64,000 nt of DNA from Dipteronia dyeriana (lineage: Eukaryota; Streptophyta; Magnoliopsida; Sapindales; Sapindaceae), in NCBI GenBank assembly GCA_032871835.1, contig CM065301.1, positions 31,008,405-31,072,404 on the forward strand, in the 5' to 3' direction. The notes under the pieces are model-generated. The model worked only from the letters and a program-made list of their open reading frames with translations. It was not told where the DNA came from and made no database searches. Numbering within the stretch: the first letter of the stretch is position 1; each line of letters begins with the position of its first letter. Shown here in pieces: positions 1-11,200 of the stretch. The position numbers and the translations under genes were made by a program.

Positions 1-192
1 GTGATTCACGTTCGCAATTTGAATTGAAGATCTTGCGGATTTAATTCAGCTCTAGCTCAATCGTCACGAGAAAAAGGTACCATAATTTTTATATACATCA
101 ATTAATCTAGGGTTAAGGTTCTTGTTATTTAAGTAGGGAAAATTTTCATTTATACCGAAACCCTAATTTTGATTTTTTACGCTTCCGTTGCA
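1..192 (+). mobile_element. Cop1-A 5' LTR, 3' end only
   Basis: This is the last part of a copia LTR that begins before the window. It matches the end of the complete LTR at 22,723-25,202, including the ATCTAGGGTTAAGGTTC and ACGCTTCCG blocks. About 30 bp are missing at its very end relative to that copy, so it stops at TTGCA and is followed at once by a primer binding site. The matching 3' LTR of the same element is at 7,021-11,200. Confidence 0.85.
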
Positions 193-206
193 TGATATCA
201 GAGCAT
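193..206 (+). promoter_or_regulatory. Primer binding site of Cop1-A (tRNA-iMet type)
   Basis: TGATATCAGAGC directly follows the LTR and differs by one base from TGGTATCAGAGC, the plant initiator-tRNA-Met primer site. The B copy at 25,205 has the unmutated form. Confidence 0.8.
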
Positions 207-750
207 GGTTGTACCCTTGATTAATTGATGTATGTGTACGTGAATCTTTTTCTTTTATTGTAGATATGCATGTTTTAGAAAGATATGGCACTCTAGGTAT
301 TCACATATATATTTACATTGGAATGTATGGATATATATTTGTTTTATATGTTGATTGTTATTGCTCAATTTTCGTCCTAGAATTTCAGTGTATTTTGTTT
401 TGGGATTGTAACAAGAAGGGTGACCTATCATCACCATAATTTCCTTCTTGATAGTTGCTCAATTTTTATTTATTTTGCTATTTTAATAAAAATACTGCAC
501 TATTGTAATAATAATAAAAAAAACTGCAGTATTTTTTTATTTAAAATTCTTTTGAAGGATTGGAAGCAACTGGAACACGTTTGGGACCGTGCCAGCCATA
601 ACAACAAACATGCGTGTGAAGAGCACGCGTCCACGATTGTTGTGGCATGGGCTACGAACGGCATCCCTATGTAAGCCATGGCTGCACATGGCAGCCCTTG
701 AAGGGGTTGTGTCATGCACACGCCCATGGAAGGGAGCCAAGGGTGCGCAC
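207..750 (+). mobile_element. Cop1-A untranslated leader, first part
   Basis: This is the non-coding stretch between primer site and gag. It is collinear with 25,217-25,780 (B) and with the reverse complement of 36,440-37,010 (C). From about 560 it becomes a GC-rich island of short repeats built on GCAGCCCATG-like words. Short open frames across it are not conserved between copies. It is interrupted at 751 by a small LTR element and resumes at 2,669. Confidence 0.75.
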
Positions 751-2664
751 TGTCACGGGGTGAGAATTTCATCTAGGCACACCCGTGCGGCACTTAGGCA
801 ACTTCCGTGAAAACGTTGCTAAGTAAGCCTTGTAAGGGGGACACTCGGGCAAGTTCTTGGACGAACGTTGCCGAGTGTAAAGATGCGGAAGCGATTTAGA
901 GTGAGGAGAGTCGGGAGAGGGTTGAAATGGGGAGCCCGGAGACAGAGGATCGGTGGGACTTACGACGGAAGACCACGATGCTCTGGATCACTAGAATGCT
1001 CACAAATACTCTCAAAGGAAGAGTTGTATTAATGTAAGAATTCTAGGATGGTTTACAATTGAGAGGGGTTGGCTATTTATAGGTGAGCCACCTCCTTAAG
1101 GAATGTTCTAGACTAATCTAGTCTAATAGTGGAGATTAAGTCTCCAGAATATTCTACATCTAACTAGAATACTCTACATGTATTTACATGCCTTTACGAG
1201 GTTCTAGATTATTCTACACCTATCTAGCTTAGTACAAAAATGGTGTAGAGATGGTTGAGTTGCTAGAGACTTCCAGAAGCTTGACCAATGTTGGAATTGT
1301 GGAGAGGTCTCTAGAATCTTCCAGGAGTTAGGCAGAGTAATGGACTTTGTTGGACTCCTGGGCTTGTAAGCTTGCGGCCCGTGACATCCTCCCCCACCTA
1401 AGTTCGCAACGTCCTCGTTGCGTGGGCGTTGAGTATGTTGGAGTTGGCCACAAGTTGGTTCATTCATGCGAAAGGTCTTCGGCTTGGGAAGCCTCCCTTG
1501 AGAGACCAAATTCGAGTCTCGCATCCTTAACTCGACGCAAGTGGGCTGGCTAGGTTTCGAAGGTGATCCAGCATCTCGGGTGCCTTCTCTCGGTGCCTTC
1601 GATCACTTCCCATAGCTTGCGCACTTCTTGCTCCTTCGAACGCCTACGGTCGGCTGGTTCTATGGAGAAGTGGGAAAACTAGATGACACCTCAAGTTTTA
1701 TGGCGGGCTGCATCCTGCATGGCTCGGGCAGGGATTCCGCCTGGATGGAGAGTGTCTTGGACTTGCTTTGCTTGTTGTGGGAACGTTGGTCACCACGAAC
1801 AAGCATTTGGATTTCGAATCGAGCAACTTCGCTATCGGAGAACGTGGCTCGTGCTAGCTGTGATTGTTCTATGGTGGCAACTTCGCTATCGGAGTGCATG
1901 ACTCGTGCTAGCTGTGATTGCTTTTTGGTGACAACTTCGCTATCGGAGTGCATGACTCGTGCTAGCTGTGATTGCCTAGTAACGAGCTCCGAACCCTGCT
2001 GCTTGGAACCGACCTGCTCTGATACCACTTGTCACGGGGTGAGAATTTCATCTAGACACACCCGTGCGGCACTTAGACAACTTCCGTGGGAATGTTGCTA
2101 AGTAAGCCTTGTAAGAGAGACACTCGGGCAGGTTCTTGGACGAACGTTGCCGAGTGTGAAGATGCGGAAGCTATTTAGAGTGAGGAGAGTCGGGAGAGGG
2201 TCGAAATGGGGAGCCCAGAGGCAGAGGATCGGTGGACTTACGAAGGAAGACCACGATGCTCTGGATCGCTAGAATGCTCTCAAGTACTCTCAAAGGAAGA
2301 GATGTATTAATGTAAGAATTCTAGGATGGTTTACAATTGAGAGGGGTTGGCTATTTATAGGTGAGCCACCTCCTTAAGGAATGTTCTAGACTAATCTAGT
2401 CTAATAGTGGAGATTAAGTCTCCAGAATATTCTACATCTAACTAGAATACTCTACATGTATTTACATGCCTTTACGAGGTTCTAGATTATTCTACACCTA
2501 TCTAGCTTAGTACAAAAATGGTGTAGAGATGGTTGAGTTGCTAGAGACTTCCAGAAGCTTGACCAATGTTGGAATTGTGGAGAGGTCTCTAGAATCTTCC
2601 AGGAGTTAGGCAGAGTAATGGACTTTGTTGGACTCCTGGGCTTGTAAGCTTGCGGCCCGTGACA
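751..2664 (-). mobile_element. TRIM-like non-autonomous LTR retrotransposon
   Basis: This is a complete 1.9-kb element: LTRs at 751-1386 and 2030-2664, about 97% identical by eye, around a 643-bp core. The termini are TGTCAC...GTGACA. On the minus strand the LTR at 2030-2664 is the 5' one: GTGGTATCAGAGCAGGTC (tRNA-Met primer site) follows it, and the polypurine tract GGTGGGGGAGGA precedes the other LTR. A 4-bp GCAC duplication flanks it (747-750 and 2665-2668). The orthologous leader in Cop1-B near 25,770 is an empty site. The termini and polypurine tract look Ty3/gypsy-like. No gag or pol domain is present. Confidence 0.92.
1387..2029 (-). other. Core of TRIM-like element with repeat-containing ORF
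   Basis: The core holds a primer site (2012-2029), a polypurine tract (1387-1399, shown on + as TCCTCCCCCACC) and an open frame of about 120 codons on the minus strand (1660-2028). The frame opens with GTG inside the primer site rather than ATG. It carries three tandem copies of an 18-residue unit of the form SQLARVMHSDSEV plus a short charged linker, from three direct DNA repeats of about 54 bp at 1826-1980. No CCHC, protease or polymerase motif is visible. It may be a remnant gag-like frame or non-coding. I do not recognise the product. Confidence 0.5.
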
Positions 2665-2668
2665 GCAC

Positions 2669-3470
2669 GCCCATGAGAGGCAGCCGAGGGAGTCCAAACA
2701 ACGAAGGTCGCGTGAAGACTTGTTCGCCAAGAAAGGAGTTTTTTGTATTCCAAGACATGTAATTTACTTACCTTTCCTAGGATGGACCAAAATCGGAGCT
2801 ATTTATACTTTTTGTAAATATTGTAACGTTTGTCATTGTTTGATAACATGTCATATAGAATAGGAGTGCCACTCATATATCTCTTTTGGTATGAACATGC
2901 ACTCAATTGTTTAGGTATCTAAATTGGCATCTAGATAACTTGGTAAATCATTCTTTGGAATTCGATCACACACATTAAATAATTGAGTGGGAGAAGGTGT
3001 TTTGGAACCCCTACGGCCTCTAAGTTTAGTTGAGCTTTATGTTTCGTGTAATAACCTCCCAATAGGTATTCATGAATGGAATTTAGCAAGATACTTCCTT
3101 ACAAGGATAGACTAGACAATTAACCCAAACGATATCTACTCCTAAAGGAGGGATATTCGTGAGGGAATATATTGAAGGTCGATAACTTGGTAACACACTC
3201 AATGTAATTTTATTAATATCCTCTCAAGAGTTCTTGTTAATAAAATTGTAAGGCTAAAATTGAAAACGTTGGTTGTTATGTTAACAATTAGGTGGGACCT
3301 AGTCCAACTAGTAAATGGTGCGAACTCCTAAAGGAGGCATGACATTTATAGGTGTTGGATTACCGTTGAATGTTACGATTGAATTATCTTATATATAATT
3401 CAAGATAAATATTCAAAAGTGCTTTATCATGATTATTTAGTTATATAATTTTTGTTATTGTTCAGAAATC
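2669..3470 (+). mobile_element. Cop1-A untranslated leader, second part
   Basis: The leader continues from the GC-rich island to the gag start. It is collinear with 25,776-26,578 in B and with the reverse complement of the C leader. No coding potential was seen. It contains an AAAACGTTGGTTGTTATG block shared by all copies. Confidence 0.7.
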
Positions 3471-4271
3471 ATGACCCCATTCCTAATCAACATCCTAAAA
3501 GATAATACTTTAACTGATGATAATTATGTCACATGGAAAAGGAAAACTGGGCTTTTGTTGCAATCCGAAAAGCATAAGTTCGTTCTGTGCACTCCTAAAC
3601 CACCTACTCCTACTAATGAATCTACTCAGGAGCAAAGAGATGAATATCAACAGTGGGAGTCTTCTGATGAGATGGCTAAAATTTACATTATGGCTACCAT
3701 CTTCAACGTATTGCAACAACAACATGAAGGAATGGAGATTGATGTCGATATAATGATGTCTCTAGAGGAGATGTTTGCTATGAGGTCTAGGATGACTAAG
3801 AGAGAGGCAGTGATTACTTTTATGAATCTTAGGATGAAACCTGGACAGGGTGTGAAAGATCACATGATGAAAGTCATAGCACATCTCAACATTGCTGAAC
3901 TGAATAGTGCTAAGATAGATGGTGAGACCAAAATTGACATGATTGTCAACTTACTGTCAGATTCCTTTGATCAATTCAAGTTGGACTACACCTTGAATAA
4001 TAAGGAATACACCTTGCAAGGCTTGATATAAGATGTTCAAAGCGTGGAAAAAATCCTTTTGAAAGGTAAGGGTCAAGAGATTAATACCGTGGGTAAAGTT
4101 GATACTGTTAAGACCCGTAAGAAGGTCAACAAACAACAGAAGAAAAAACAACTAGGACCTACTAAGAAGGAGACAAAGAAAGTAACCAAGATCAAAGGGA
4201 AGTGTTTCCTTTGTGGTGAAAAGGAATATTGGACAAGAAATTGCCCAAAGTCTCAGGACGAGGAGGAATAA
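3471..4271 (+). pseudogene. Cop1-A gag (UBN2-type capsid plus CCHC knuckle), broken
   Basis: Gag would form the particle that packages element RNA in the cytoplasm. The frame starts at the ATG of MTPFLINILKDN and runs 186 codons of UBN2-like gag with the YVTWKRK and MKPGQGVKDHMMKVIAHLN segments. A TAA at 4029-4031 then interrupts it; the C copy has CAA there, so this looks like a C-to-T change. The same frame continues through a lysine-rich linker to a zinc knuckle, CFLCGEKEYWTRNCP. Its spacing fits CX2CX4HX4C, but the histidine is Tyr. It ends with GAGGAATAA. Each defect predicts a non-functional product. Confidence 0.85.
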
Positions 4272-4549
4272 GGAAATATTAATTATTTTGAAACATGTTT
4301 TTTGGCAGATTCTATGGATTCTTGGATCATAGACTTCGGAGCTACTAATCATGTTTGTTTTTCCTTATAGGGCTTAAAGGAAAGGAGAAGGCTTAATGAG
4401 AACGAATTCAACTTGCATTTAGGCAATGGAGAATTGGTGTCTGCTAGTTTAGTGGGAGATATTAGAATTAGTATAGATTCTTATAAGCATTTAGATTTAA
4501 TAGACATTTATTATGTACCTCAATTCAAGAGGAATTTAATTTCAGCTTC
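4272..4549 (+). pseudogene. Cop1-A aspartic protease remnant
   Basis: This region encodes the copia protease segment SWIIDFGATNHVC. The catalytic Asp-Ser-Gly triad reads Asp-Phe-Gly (GAC TTC GGA at 4332-4340), so the enzyme should be inactive. A stop follows soon after (TTATAG near 4368), and a frameshift or stop lies near 4555. This is the only clearly preserved protease segment in the window, because copies B and C share a deletion that removes it. Confidence 0.75.
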
Positions 4550-5700
4550 TTGTTAAATAAATTTGGTTATTCGGTTACCTTTAATAAACCTTTTATAATA
4601 AGTAAGAATGACAAAATTATTTGCAAAGGTACATTGGAAGATGGTTTATTCTATTTGCATGGAAACATCTCTCACTTGTTAGACACGGAATCAACGGAAC
4701 CTAATCATAAAAGAGTAAAATTATCAAAAGATGAAATCTACCTATAGCATTTGCGCCTAGGTCATATTAACCTGAATAGGATTAAAAGATTGGTAAGTGA
4801 CGAACCTCTAAGTGACTTAAAGGTCGATGGTCTACCAACTTGTGAATCTTGTTTGAAGGGTAAAATGGTCAAAAGGTCGTTTATGACCAAAGGCATAAGA
4901 GCCATCGAATGTTTAGGATTGATACACAATAATGTGTGTGGACCTATGAGCACTCAAGCTAGAGGTTGGTATGAGTACTTCATCACTTTCCCGGATGATC
5001 ACTCAAGATTTGGCTATGTGTATCTCATGAGACATAAGTCGGCTGCTTTTGACAGGTTCAAAGCAATTAAAGCTAAAGTTGAAAATCAGCTTAAGAAACG
5101 CATAAAAATCTTGAGGTTTGATCGTGGTGGAGAATATCTATCTGGTGAGTTTCAGCAATATCTTATTGATAATGGGATAATTTCTCAATTTTCTGCACCA
5201 TGCACACCTCAACAAAATGGGGTGGCAGAAAGGAGAAATAGAACTCTTTTGGACATGGTTAGGTCCAAGTTGAGTTATTCAACGCTCCCTAATTCTTTTT
5301 GGGGATATGCTTTACAAACCGCAATGTACATTCTAAACGATGTACCATCTAAGTCAGATCCTAAAACACCGCATGAGTCATGGACCGGGCGAATGCTTAG
5401 TTTACGACACTTAAGGATATTTGGATGTCTAGCACACATGTTAAAAGGAAAGACAGAAAAGATGGAGTCCCGTTCAGAAACATGCATATTTGTAGGGTAT
5501 CCAAAAGGAACAAAAAGATATTATTTTTACAGTTCTTTAGATCTTAAAGTATTTGTTTCGACAAATGCTAAATTTCTTGAAAATGACTATATGAATAAAT
5601 TTGTGCCTAAGAGTAGAATTGTTCTAAATGAGCTTTTAGAAGATTCAATTCCACAAGAAGTTTCACAACGAAGCCCAATTGTAAGTTCCGTACAAACACA
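4550..5700 (+). pseudogene. Cop1-A integrase (pre-integrase HHCC plus core)
   Basis: This is the GAG-pre-integrase and integrase part of pol. The zinc-binding region shows [12 protein letters not shown] followed by CESCLKGK. The core shows [23 protein letters not shown] and [15 protein letters not shown], followed by LRIFGCLAH and [18 protein letters not shown]. Two defects are visible. A TAG at 4745-4747 stands where B has TGG. The first catalytic Asp is Asn (AAT at 4931-4933, in LIHNNVCGP), where B has LIHIDVCGP. The frame from 4751 runs on without a stop into reverse transcriptase. Confidence 0.85.
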
Positions 5701-7020
5701 AGATCAACAATCTACCATACATTGTCGTAGTGGGAGGGTTAGTAAACAACCCGAAAGATACATCGATCTAGGAGAATCTTTAGAGAATCTCCTGGACGAC
5801 GATGATCCCTACACGTATAAGGAAGCAATGAAAGATGTTGATTGTCGCCATTGGAAAAAGGCAATGCAATCCGAGATTGAATCTATTTTCAAAAACAAAG
5901 TCTGGTCTTTCGTAGAGTTGCCTAATGGGATAAAACCCAATGGGTGCAAGTGGGTATACAAGATGACAAGAGGAATGGATAGAAATGTGGAAACCTTTAA
6001 AGCTAGATTGGTAGCTAAAGGTTATACATAGAAGGAAGGTATCGAGTATGAAGAAACCTTCTCTCTTATGGTCATGCTTAAATCCATTAGAATAATCTTA
6101 TCAATTGCGGCATCTCTAGGCCTAGAGATTTGGCAAATGGACGTCAAGACAGCTTTCCTTAATGGAAGTCTTGACGAATGCATCTATATGATGCAACCAA
6201 ACGGATTCATTGAAAAATGCCAAGAGGAAAGGGTATGCAAGTTGCAAAGATCCATATATGGATTGAAGCAAGCATCCAGATCCTGGAACATAAGGTTCGA
6301 TCAAGCCGTGAAAATTTTTGGATTTATTCAAAGCCTTGATGAACCTTGTGTATACAAAAGGTTTAAAGGTGACAAGTTGGTTTTTCTTGTACTTTATGTT
6401 GATGATATACTACTTATCGAAAACGATGTAGGTGTATTGACATCAATAAAAGAATGGTTAGCAAAACAATTTGATTTGAAGGACTTAGGAGAAGCAAGTT
6501 TTATTCTGGTATCCAAGTCATAAGGGGTAAAAAGAATAGAATGATTATATTATCCCAGGCTTCATATATAGATAAAATCTTGTCTAGGTTTTCCGTGCAA
6601 GATTCCAAGAAAGGTATGTTACCTTTCAGACATGGAATCAAACTTTCTAAGGAATAAGTTCCTAAGAATGAGCATGAAGCGCAGTTCATAAGTAAGGTTC
6701 CATATGCATCAGCAGTCATAAGTCTCATGTATGCAATGCTCTGTACTAGATCAGATATTTGTTTTGTTGTGGGCATAGTTAGCAGGTTTCAAATGAAACC
6801 TGGTCCTGATCACTGGACGACTATCAAGCATAATTTCAAGTATCTTAGGAGAACAAGAGATTATATGCTTGTATATTCCGGAGGGAATTTAATTCCCGTT
6901 GGGTATATAGATTCTAATTTTTAGTCAGATTCTGACTCCAGGAGATCAACATCAGGATCTGTGTTTATTATTGGAGGAAGGGCAATCTTATGTAGGGGTA
7001 TCTAGCAATCTTGTATTGCT
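5701..7020 (+). pseudogene. Cop1-A reverse transcriptase and start of RNase H
   Basis: RT follows integrase in the Ty1/copia order. Motifs seen are [42 protein letters not shown] and the polymerase signature YVDDILLI near 6400. A TAG at 6029-6031 replaces the CAG of related copies, and the frame shifts after GEASFIL near 6510. Thumb and connection sequence (LMYAMLCTRSDICF, HNFKYLRRTRDYMLVYSGG) continues in other frames. The RNase H domain is cut at about 7020, where sequence from inside the LTR begins, so the RNase H catalytic core and polypurine tract are missing. Confidence 0.85.
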
Positions 7021-8890
7021 GGGATCAAATGTGTTATGATGAGTCTAAAATCATCAAAAGTGTGGTGCCTTTGGGCAAAAGAATCTAGTGCACTAGGTGT
7101 ATTGAACAGGATCACACTGAATTAATTTATCCACAACCGTCAGTGGATAAAAGTTTTTCACTTGAAAACATTTAGAGAATCTATCTCAATCCTGAGATAA
7201 ATGATGGACTTATGGTTGCAAGTGTTATCATTTGAGCAATCAATGAGTACGATTATATAGCATAGTCTATCCTCGATAGTTTGGTGGTATTCATTTGGTA
7301 AACGATAGAGGACTTCATTTATAGATCTGGACATCGTGGCTCCATTTGTTAAATGTGAGTAGAATACCATCATATGGATATTTTGAGGTATTGGATATTA
7401 AATCTTAACGTCAAGTTTTCAATAGTGTTTATTGAAACATGGCTTCTAGACAAGTCAAAATATCCAAGTTCAAAATGTGGTCATAGGAGTATATATGGTA
7501 ATATGGAGAGCTATAGGAGGTCTATGAGCTCTTGGCGATTACTGGTATTCTTCACGAGGATACACATTATCCATTAAGATTATCTAGGGTATGAATGATG
7601 AATATTAACTTATTCTATCTTATTTTGGAGTTTAATTTCAGTTCTTTAGTGGAATGAACTAAACTAATAGATCGGACCTAAGTGAATCATTTGTTGATTG
7701 TGATTGGGTTGTGTCTATTGGAGCTTAAATTTAGATAGCCCACCAAGATCCCTAATCCACACGAACTTGTATGGATCACTTGATATATTGTACCCGACCA
7801 ATTTAGGGGTCCATCTAGAATTGTATTAAGGCATGTGGACTTGTTTCTTTTTGTAAGAATGAGTCTTGTTTACATGTGAACTTTTTATTAAGGTCCAATG
7901 GATTTAATAAACTAATAAAAATAATATGTTGGCCCATGTATATGTGTTGGGCGGCAAGGCTATATAAAATAGCTTAATATATATTGTTTTTTTTAATTAT
8001 TTAATTAAATAGAAATTAATTAATTTTGTAAATAATTAATTATTTAATTAAAAATCAATATCTTTTTCCTAGTAGGTGATGGTCTCCTAATATTATACTA
8101 TTGTTGGTAGTATAATTAATATTGAAGATTATATTTGATAAGAAGATAAATAAAAGAAATTATTTATCTAGTCAAATTAGGAAATCTTTAATATGGTTAC
8201 AAATACACTAATTGAGTTGGATTGGAAGTCTTGGTGTTGAAAAGAATTCTTTTAGAAAAAGGATTCTTGGTCACCAAGTAAATCCACATAAGGATAGGAT
8301 TCTTGCCCACCAAGTAAATCATTCTTAGGAAATGATTAAGTCTCCTAAATTAAATATAAGTTGAATTCAGCCAACCCTATATATTTTAGGGATAGCAATT
8401 CGGCCATGATATATATATATATGGCTTACATAATTTCGGCCAAAGCCTAAGAATTTTTGTAGAGAGAATTTGGCCACCATAGAATTTTAAGGGAGAAAAA
8501 ATTGTTTTTGCTATAGACAAAATTCTATCATCTCTAAGAAAGAGTGTGAGATTCGGTAAAGAAGAAAAGGATGAAAGAAGGTTTAGTTTTCGATAGTACA
8601 TTTGTAGCCCTTACATTAAAATGTTTTGTATACAACATCGAATCAAGGTTCACGCGAGTTTCAATCAATATGATTGATAATTCACAAGTGACCTAACGTT
8701 CTTTGTTTTCTTCTTGGAGGATTATTGTGACTAACAAAGAATGATTTTGTTTGTTTCCATTCTCAGCTATACAATTTTAAGAGAGGGAGCCCACACTCCT
8801 AGTTGATTCACGTTCGTGATAGGATTAGAAGATCTTACGGATTCAATTCGGCGCTAGTTCATTCGTCACGAGAAAAAGGTACGATACTTT
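7021..8890 (+). mobile_element. Cop1-A 3' LTR, first segment (5'-truncated)
   Basis: The LTR starts about 300 bp in (GGATCAAATGTGTTATGATG), fused to RNase H. It carries the family's AT-rich middle and a degenerate minisatellite at 8240-8340 of about 50-bp units (GGATTCTTGG...CACCAAGTAAATC). It is interrupted after 8890 by the solo LTR S1 and resumes at 11,083. Short open frames here are chance. Confidence 0.88.
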
Positions 8891-9686
8891 TGTTAGGTTT
8901 TAGATTTGTGTTGGCTTGATTCCATAACAAAACTTCATTCTTTTGTAACGCTTAGTTGCTTAAGTGGTTCGTGATGATAAGAGTTTCAAGGAAGAAAATC
9001 AACTTCTCATGATGCAAAGTTCGTCTTCAAGAGGATTGATACTATTATTGGATGCTAAGGTATCGAGATTCTTCTTCCTCTTGCAAGGCGTAAGCGCACA
9101 CACACACAATTCATTCATATGTGTCCCTGCTTAGTTGTGCATCATTAAATGCGCACATACACACAATTCATACATTTGTATCCCTACATCGTAGCGCATC
9201 ATTTGGTATAACACATTCACACACTTGAAGTTGAATGCTCATGCATTAGTATGAAAGTAACATGTTTTGGAAAATGCATGATTGGAGACTATCTCTATGT
9301 AGTTTGCATTCTTGTGTGAAATGTGTTTATTTGTTTATATGTTTGTATAACATGGATATTGAACTTGATTTTAGTCTTAGATTATTCATGATTGAGTTCC
9401 GGTCATTTCGGTTACTCATACTATTGATTTCAAGTTCTAAGTCAAAAGATACTACACTTTCAACTCATGTTGTATACATTGTCTTCGTCTTCATATATCA
9501 AGCCGAATTATTATTTTTTGGGTTGAGTATCTTATATGTCCATGTTTGTGAGAGAGTCCTGGTTTTTAATCTATAAACGGATTCGAATTCGGAGTTCGGA
9601 GGCCAAAGAACGGTCGAAGAACGAGAGAGGAGCGCAAAGGAAGAGGTGCGATGGCACAAGCCATCACTTGGCACCTTCCCGAATTG

Positions 9687-9738
9687 GCGCGTGGCCATCT
9701 CGGCCCCAAATTCTTGCTGCCCCGAGATGCCCACGCGC
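9687..9738. repeat. Hairpin in S1
   Basis: The arms at 9687-9703 (GCGCGTGGCCATCTCGG) and 9722-9738 pair over 17 bp with one mismatch around an 18-nt spacer. A related 10-bp perfect hairpin occurs at the equivalent place in S2, at about 34,401-34,425. Confidence 0.8.
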
Positions 9739-10499
9739 CATCTCGGGGAGGCACTAAGGCATGAGGTAAAAATGGTCTTTTGGTTGTTTTCTCTTTAAAA
9801 CCTCTCCTTCCCTCTCATTCATTAAGAAGTTGAGAAAAACGAAATTGAAGAAATAGTGCAGAATATTTCTGTCAACATTTTATTTTTTGTTTTTCTGATA
9901 ACTTCTTCATTTCTACTCCGAATCACTTGATTCAAAAACCGATTTTGAGTGTATTGAAGAGTTATAAAAATCCAAAGCATTTCCATAGCCAAAGGATGTC
10001 TAGAATTTCCATTGTGATCAGATCTTCAGTTCGTGATTTTCACCCTTGTTGGTAAAATCATCTTCTTCTTAGTTTTCTTCTTAGATCTTCTTATTGATTG
10101 ATGCTATTTGATTAAGAAGCATGACTAGGATGATTTTGATATCATTTTGTGGTTTGTTGATTTGATTTTCAAGTTTAGCTAGATTTGTGATAAATTGAAT
10201 GATTTGTGCTAAATTTGATAAACATGAAATTACTTCTAGAAATCTTTTGTTCTTATGCTTGATTGACTATTTCTAGATCTAATTTCATTTTCTAAGAACT
10301 AGATTGTGTTTCAATTGGTGTCTATATTTTCATATATATGTTCTTAGTTGATAACATGCATAGGTTGTCTAGATACATTTGTGATTGCTCTTTGAAAGTA
10401 TAATCTAGCTATCTAGTTGCAAGTCCATAGAATTTGTTGATCATCATTTTTTATGTTTAGTGCTTGTTTGCGTTTTGCATTCATGATCACTTAGATTCC

Positions 10500-10765
10500 T
10501 TGTGAAGAGGTAGGAAGTCTCATATCTTAGAGTGATTCTCTGATTTGAGCAATTGGAAGTCTTAGCTAGAGTCTGGAGGACTTGGATAGCTAAGCAAGTG
10601 GAAGTCTCGACAAGAGGTGTGAGACCTCGGATTGTTGAGCAAGGAAGTCTCAACTAGAGTCAGGAGGACTCGAATAGTTGAGCAAGAAGTCTTGCCTAGG
10701 GTCAAGAGGATCCGGATAGGTGAGCAAGGAGTCTTCCTAGAGATAGGAGGTCTTGGATAGGTAGT
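10500..10765 (+). repeat. Minisatellite in S1 (about 47-bp unit)
   Basis: Five to six degenerate units of the pattern GAAGTCT..., AGAG..., GAGGA(C/T)..., GGATAG, TGAGCAAG are arrayed in tandem. S2 has a homologous but longer array at 35,480-35,785, so copy number differs between the two LTRs. Confidence 0.8.
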
Positions 10766-11082
10766 CAATTTAGTAGATCACTAGGTTCAAGGGTAGAGTA
10801 AGAGTGATAGCTTGGAGAGCATGTGTTGATTGCATGAGTGTGTAACTCTTATTTGAAATAGTGGATTTGCTTTCACCGGTGGTTGTGGTATCATCCCGTG
10901 GATGTTTCCTCTTCGGAGGTTTACCTTGTAAATATTGTGTGTCATTATTTGTAATTTTCATTAAGCATTATTAAAATTGCATTGTTTTAAAAGAAGACAA
11001 GAATTGGAGCTTATACCTATTCACATCCCCACCCCCCTCTAGGTATATTCACACCATAAAGATAAAGGGAAATTTCAACTTT

Positions 11083-11200
11083 TTGTATACATCATTTAAT
11101 CTAGGGTTAAGGTTCTTGTTATTTAAAAAGGGAAAAATTTTAGTTATACCAAAACTCTAATCTCGATTTTTCACGTTTTTGTTGCGCCAATTTCCCTTCA
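11083..11200 (+). mobile_element. Cop1-A 3' LTR, final segment
   Basis: The A LTR resumes after the S1 duplication with TTGTATACATC and the ATCTAGGGTTAAGG block. It ends at CCCTTCA, matching the CCCTACA end of other copies. The next base belongs to the reverse transcriptase of another copy (X), so this is the outer edge of A where it integrated. The X-derived GTTGC (11201-11205) should be the target duplication, with its partner left of the window. Confidence 0.8.

Larger units (their letters stand above)
8891..11077 (+). mobile_element. Solo LTR S1, SIRE/Maximus-like copia
   Basis: This 2,187-bp solo LTR runs from TGTTAGGTTTTAG to GGGAAATTTCA and is flanked by a perfect 5-bp duplication ACTTT (8886-8890 and 11078-11082) inside the Cop1-A LTR. 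It is a diverged homologue of S2 (33,625-36,276). Features along it are CA-rich runs at 9100-9170, a strong hairpin at 9687-9738, a 47-bp minisatellite at 10,500-10,760, a conserved CCGTGGATGTTTCC block at 10,896, and a C-rich tract followed by TCTAGG near the end. It has no internal region or coding capacity. Confidence 0.92.

Noticed and set aside
1628..2101. A 157-codon plus-strand frame with Ser/Cys repeats
   Set aside because: It is antisense to the TRIM-like core and crosses into its LTR. The repeats come from the 54-bp DNA units.
7374..7577. Repeated short frames of the MDILRYWILNLN type in several places
   Set aside because: They recur because they are the same non-coding LTR segment in A, X, B and others. 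The frames are not maintained and have no element-coding role.
9262..9576. A 104-codon plus-strand frame with hydrophobic segments
   Set aside because: It lies inside solo LTR S1. The homologous part of S2 encodes it only partly, so chance in AT-rich LTR is the better explanation.
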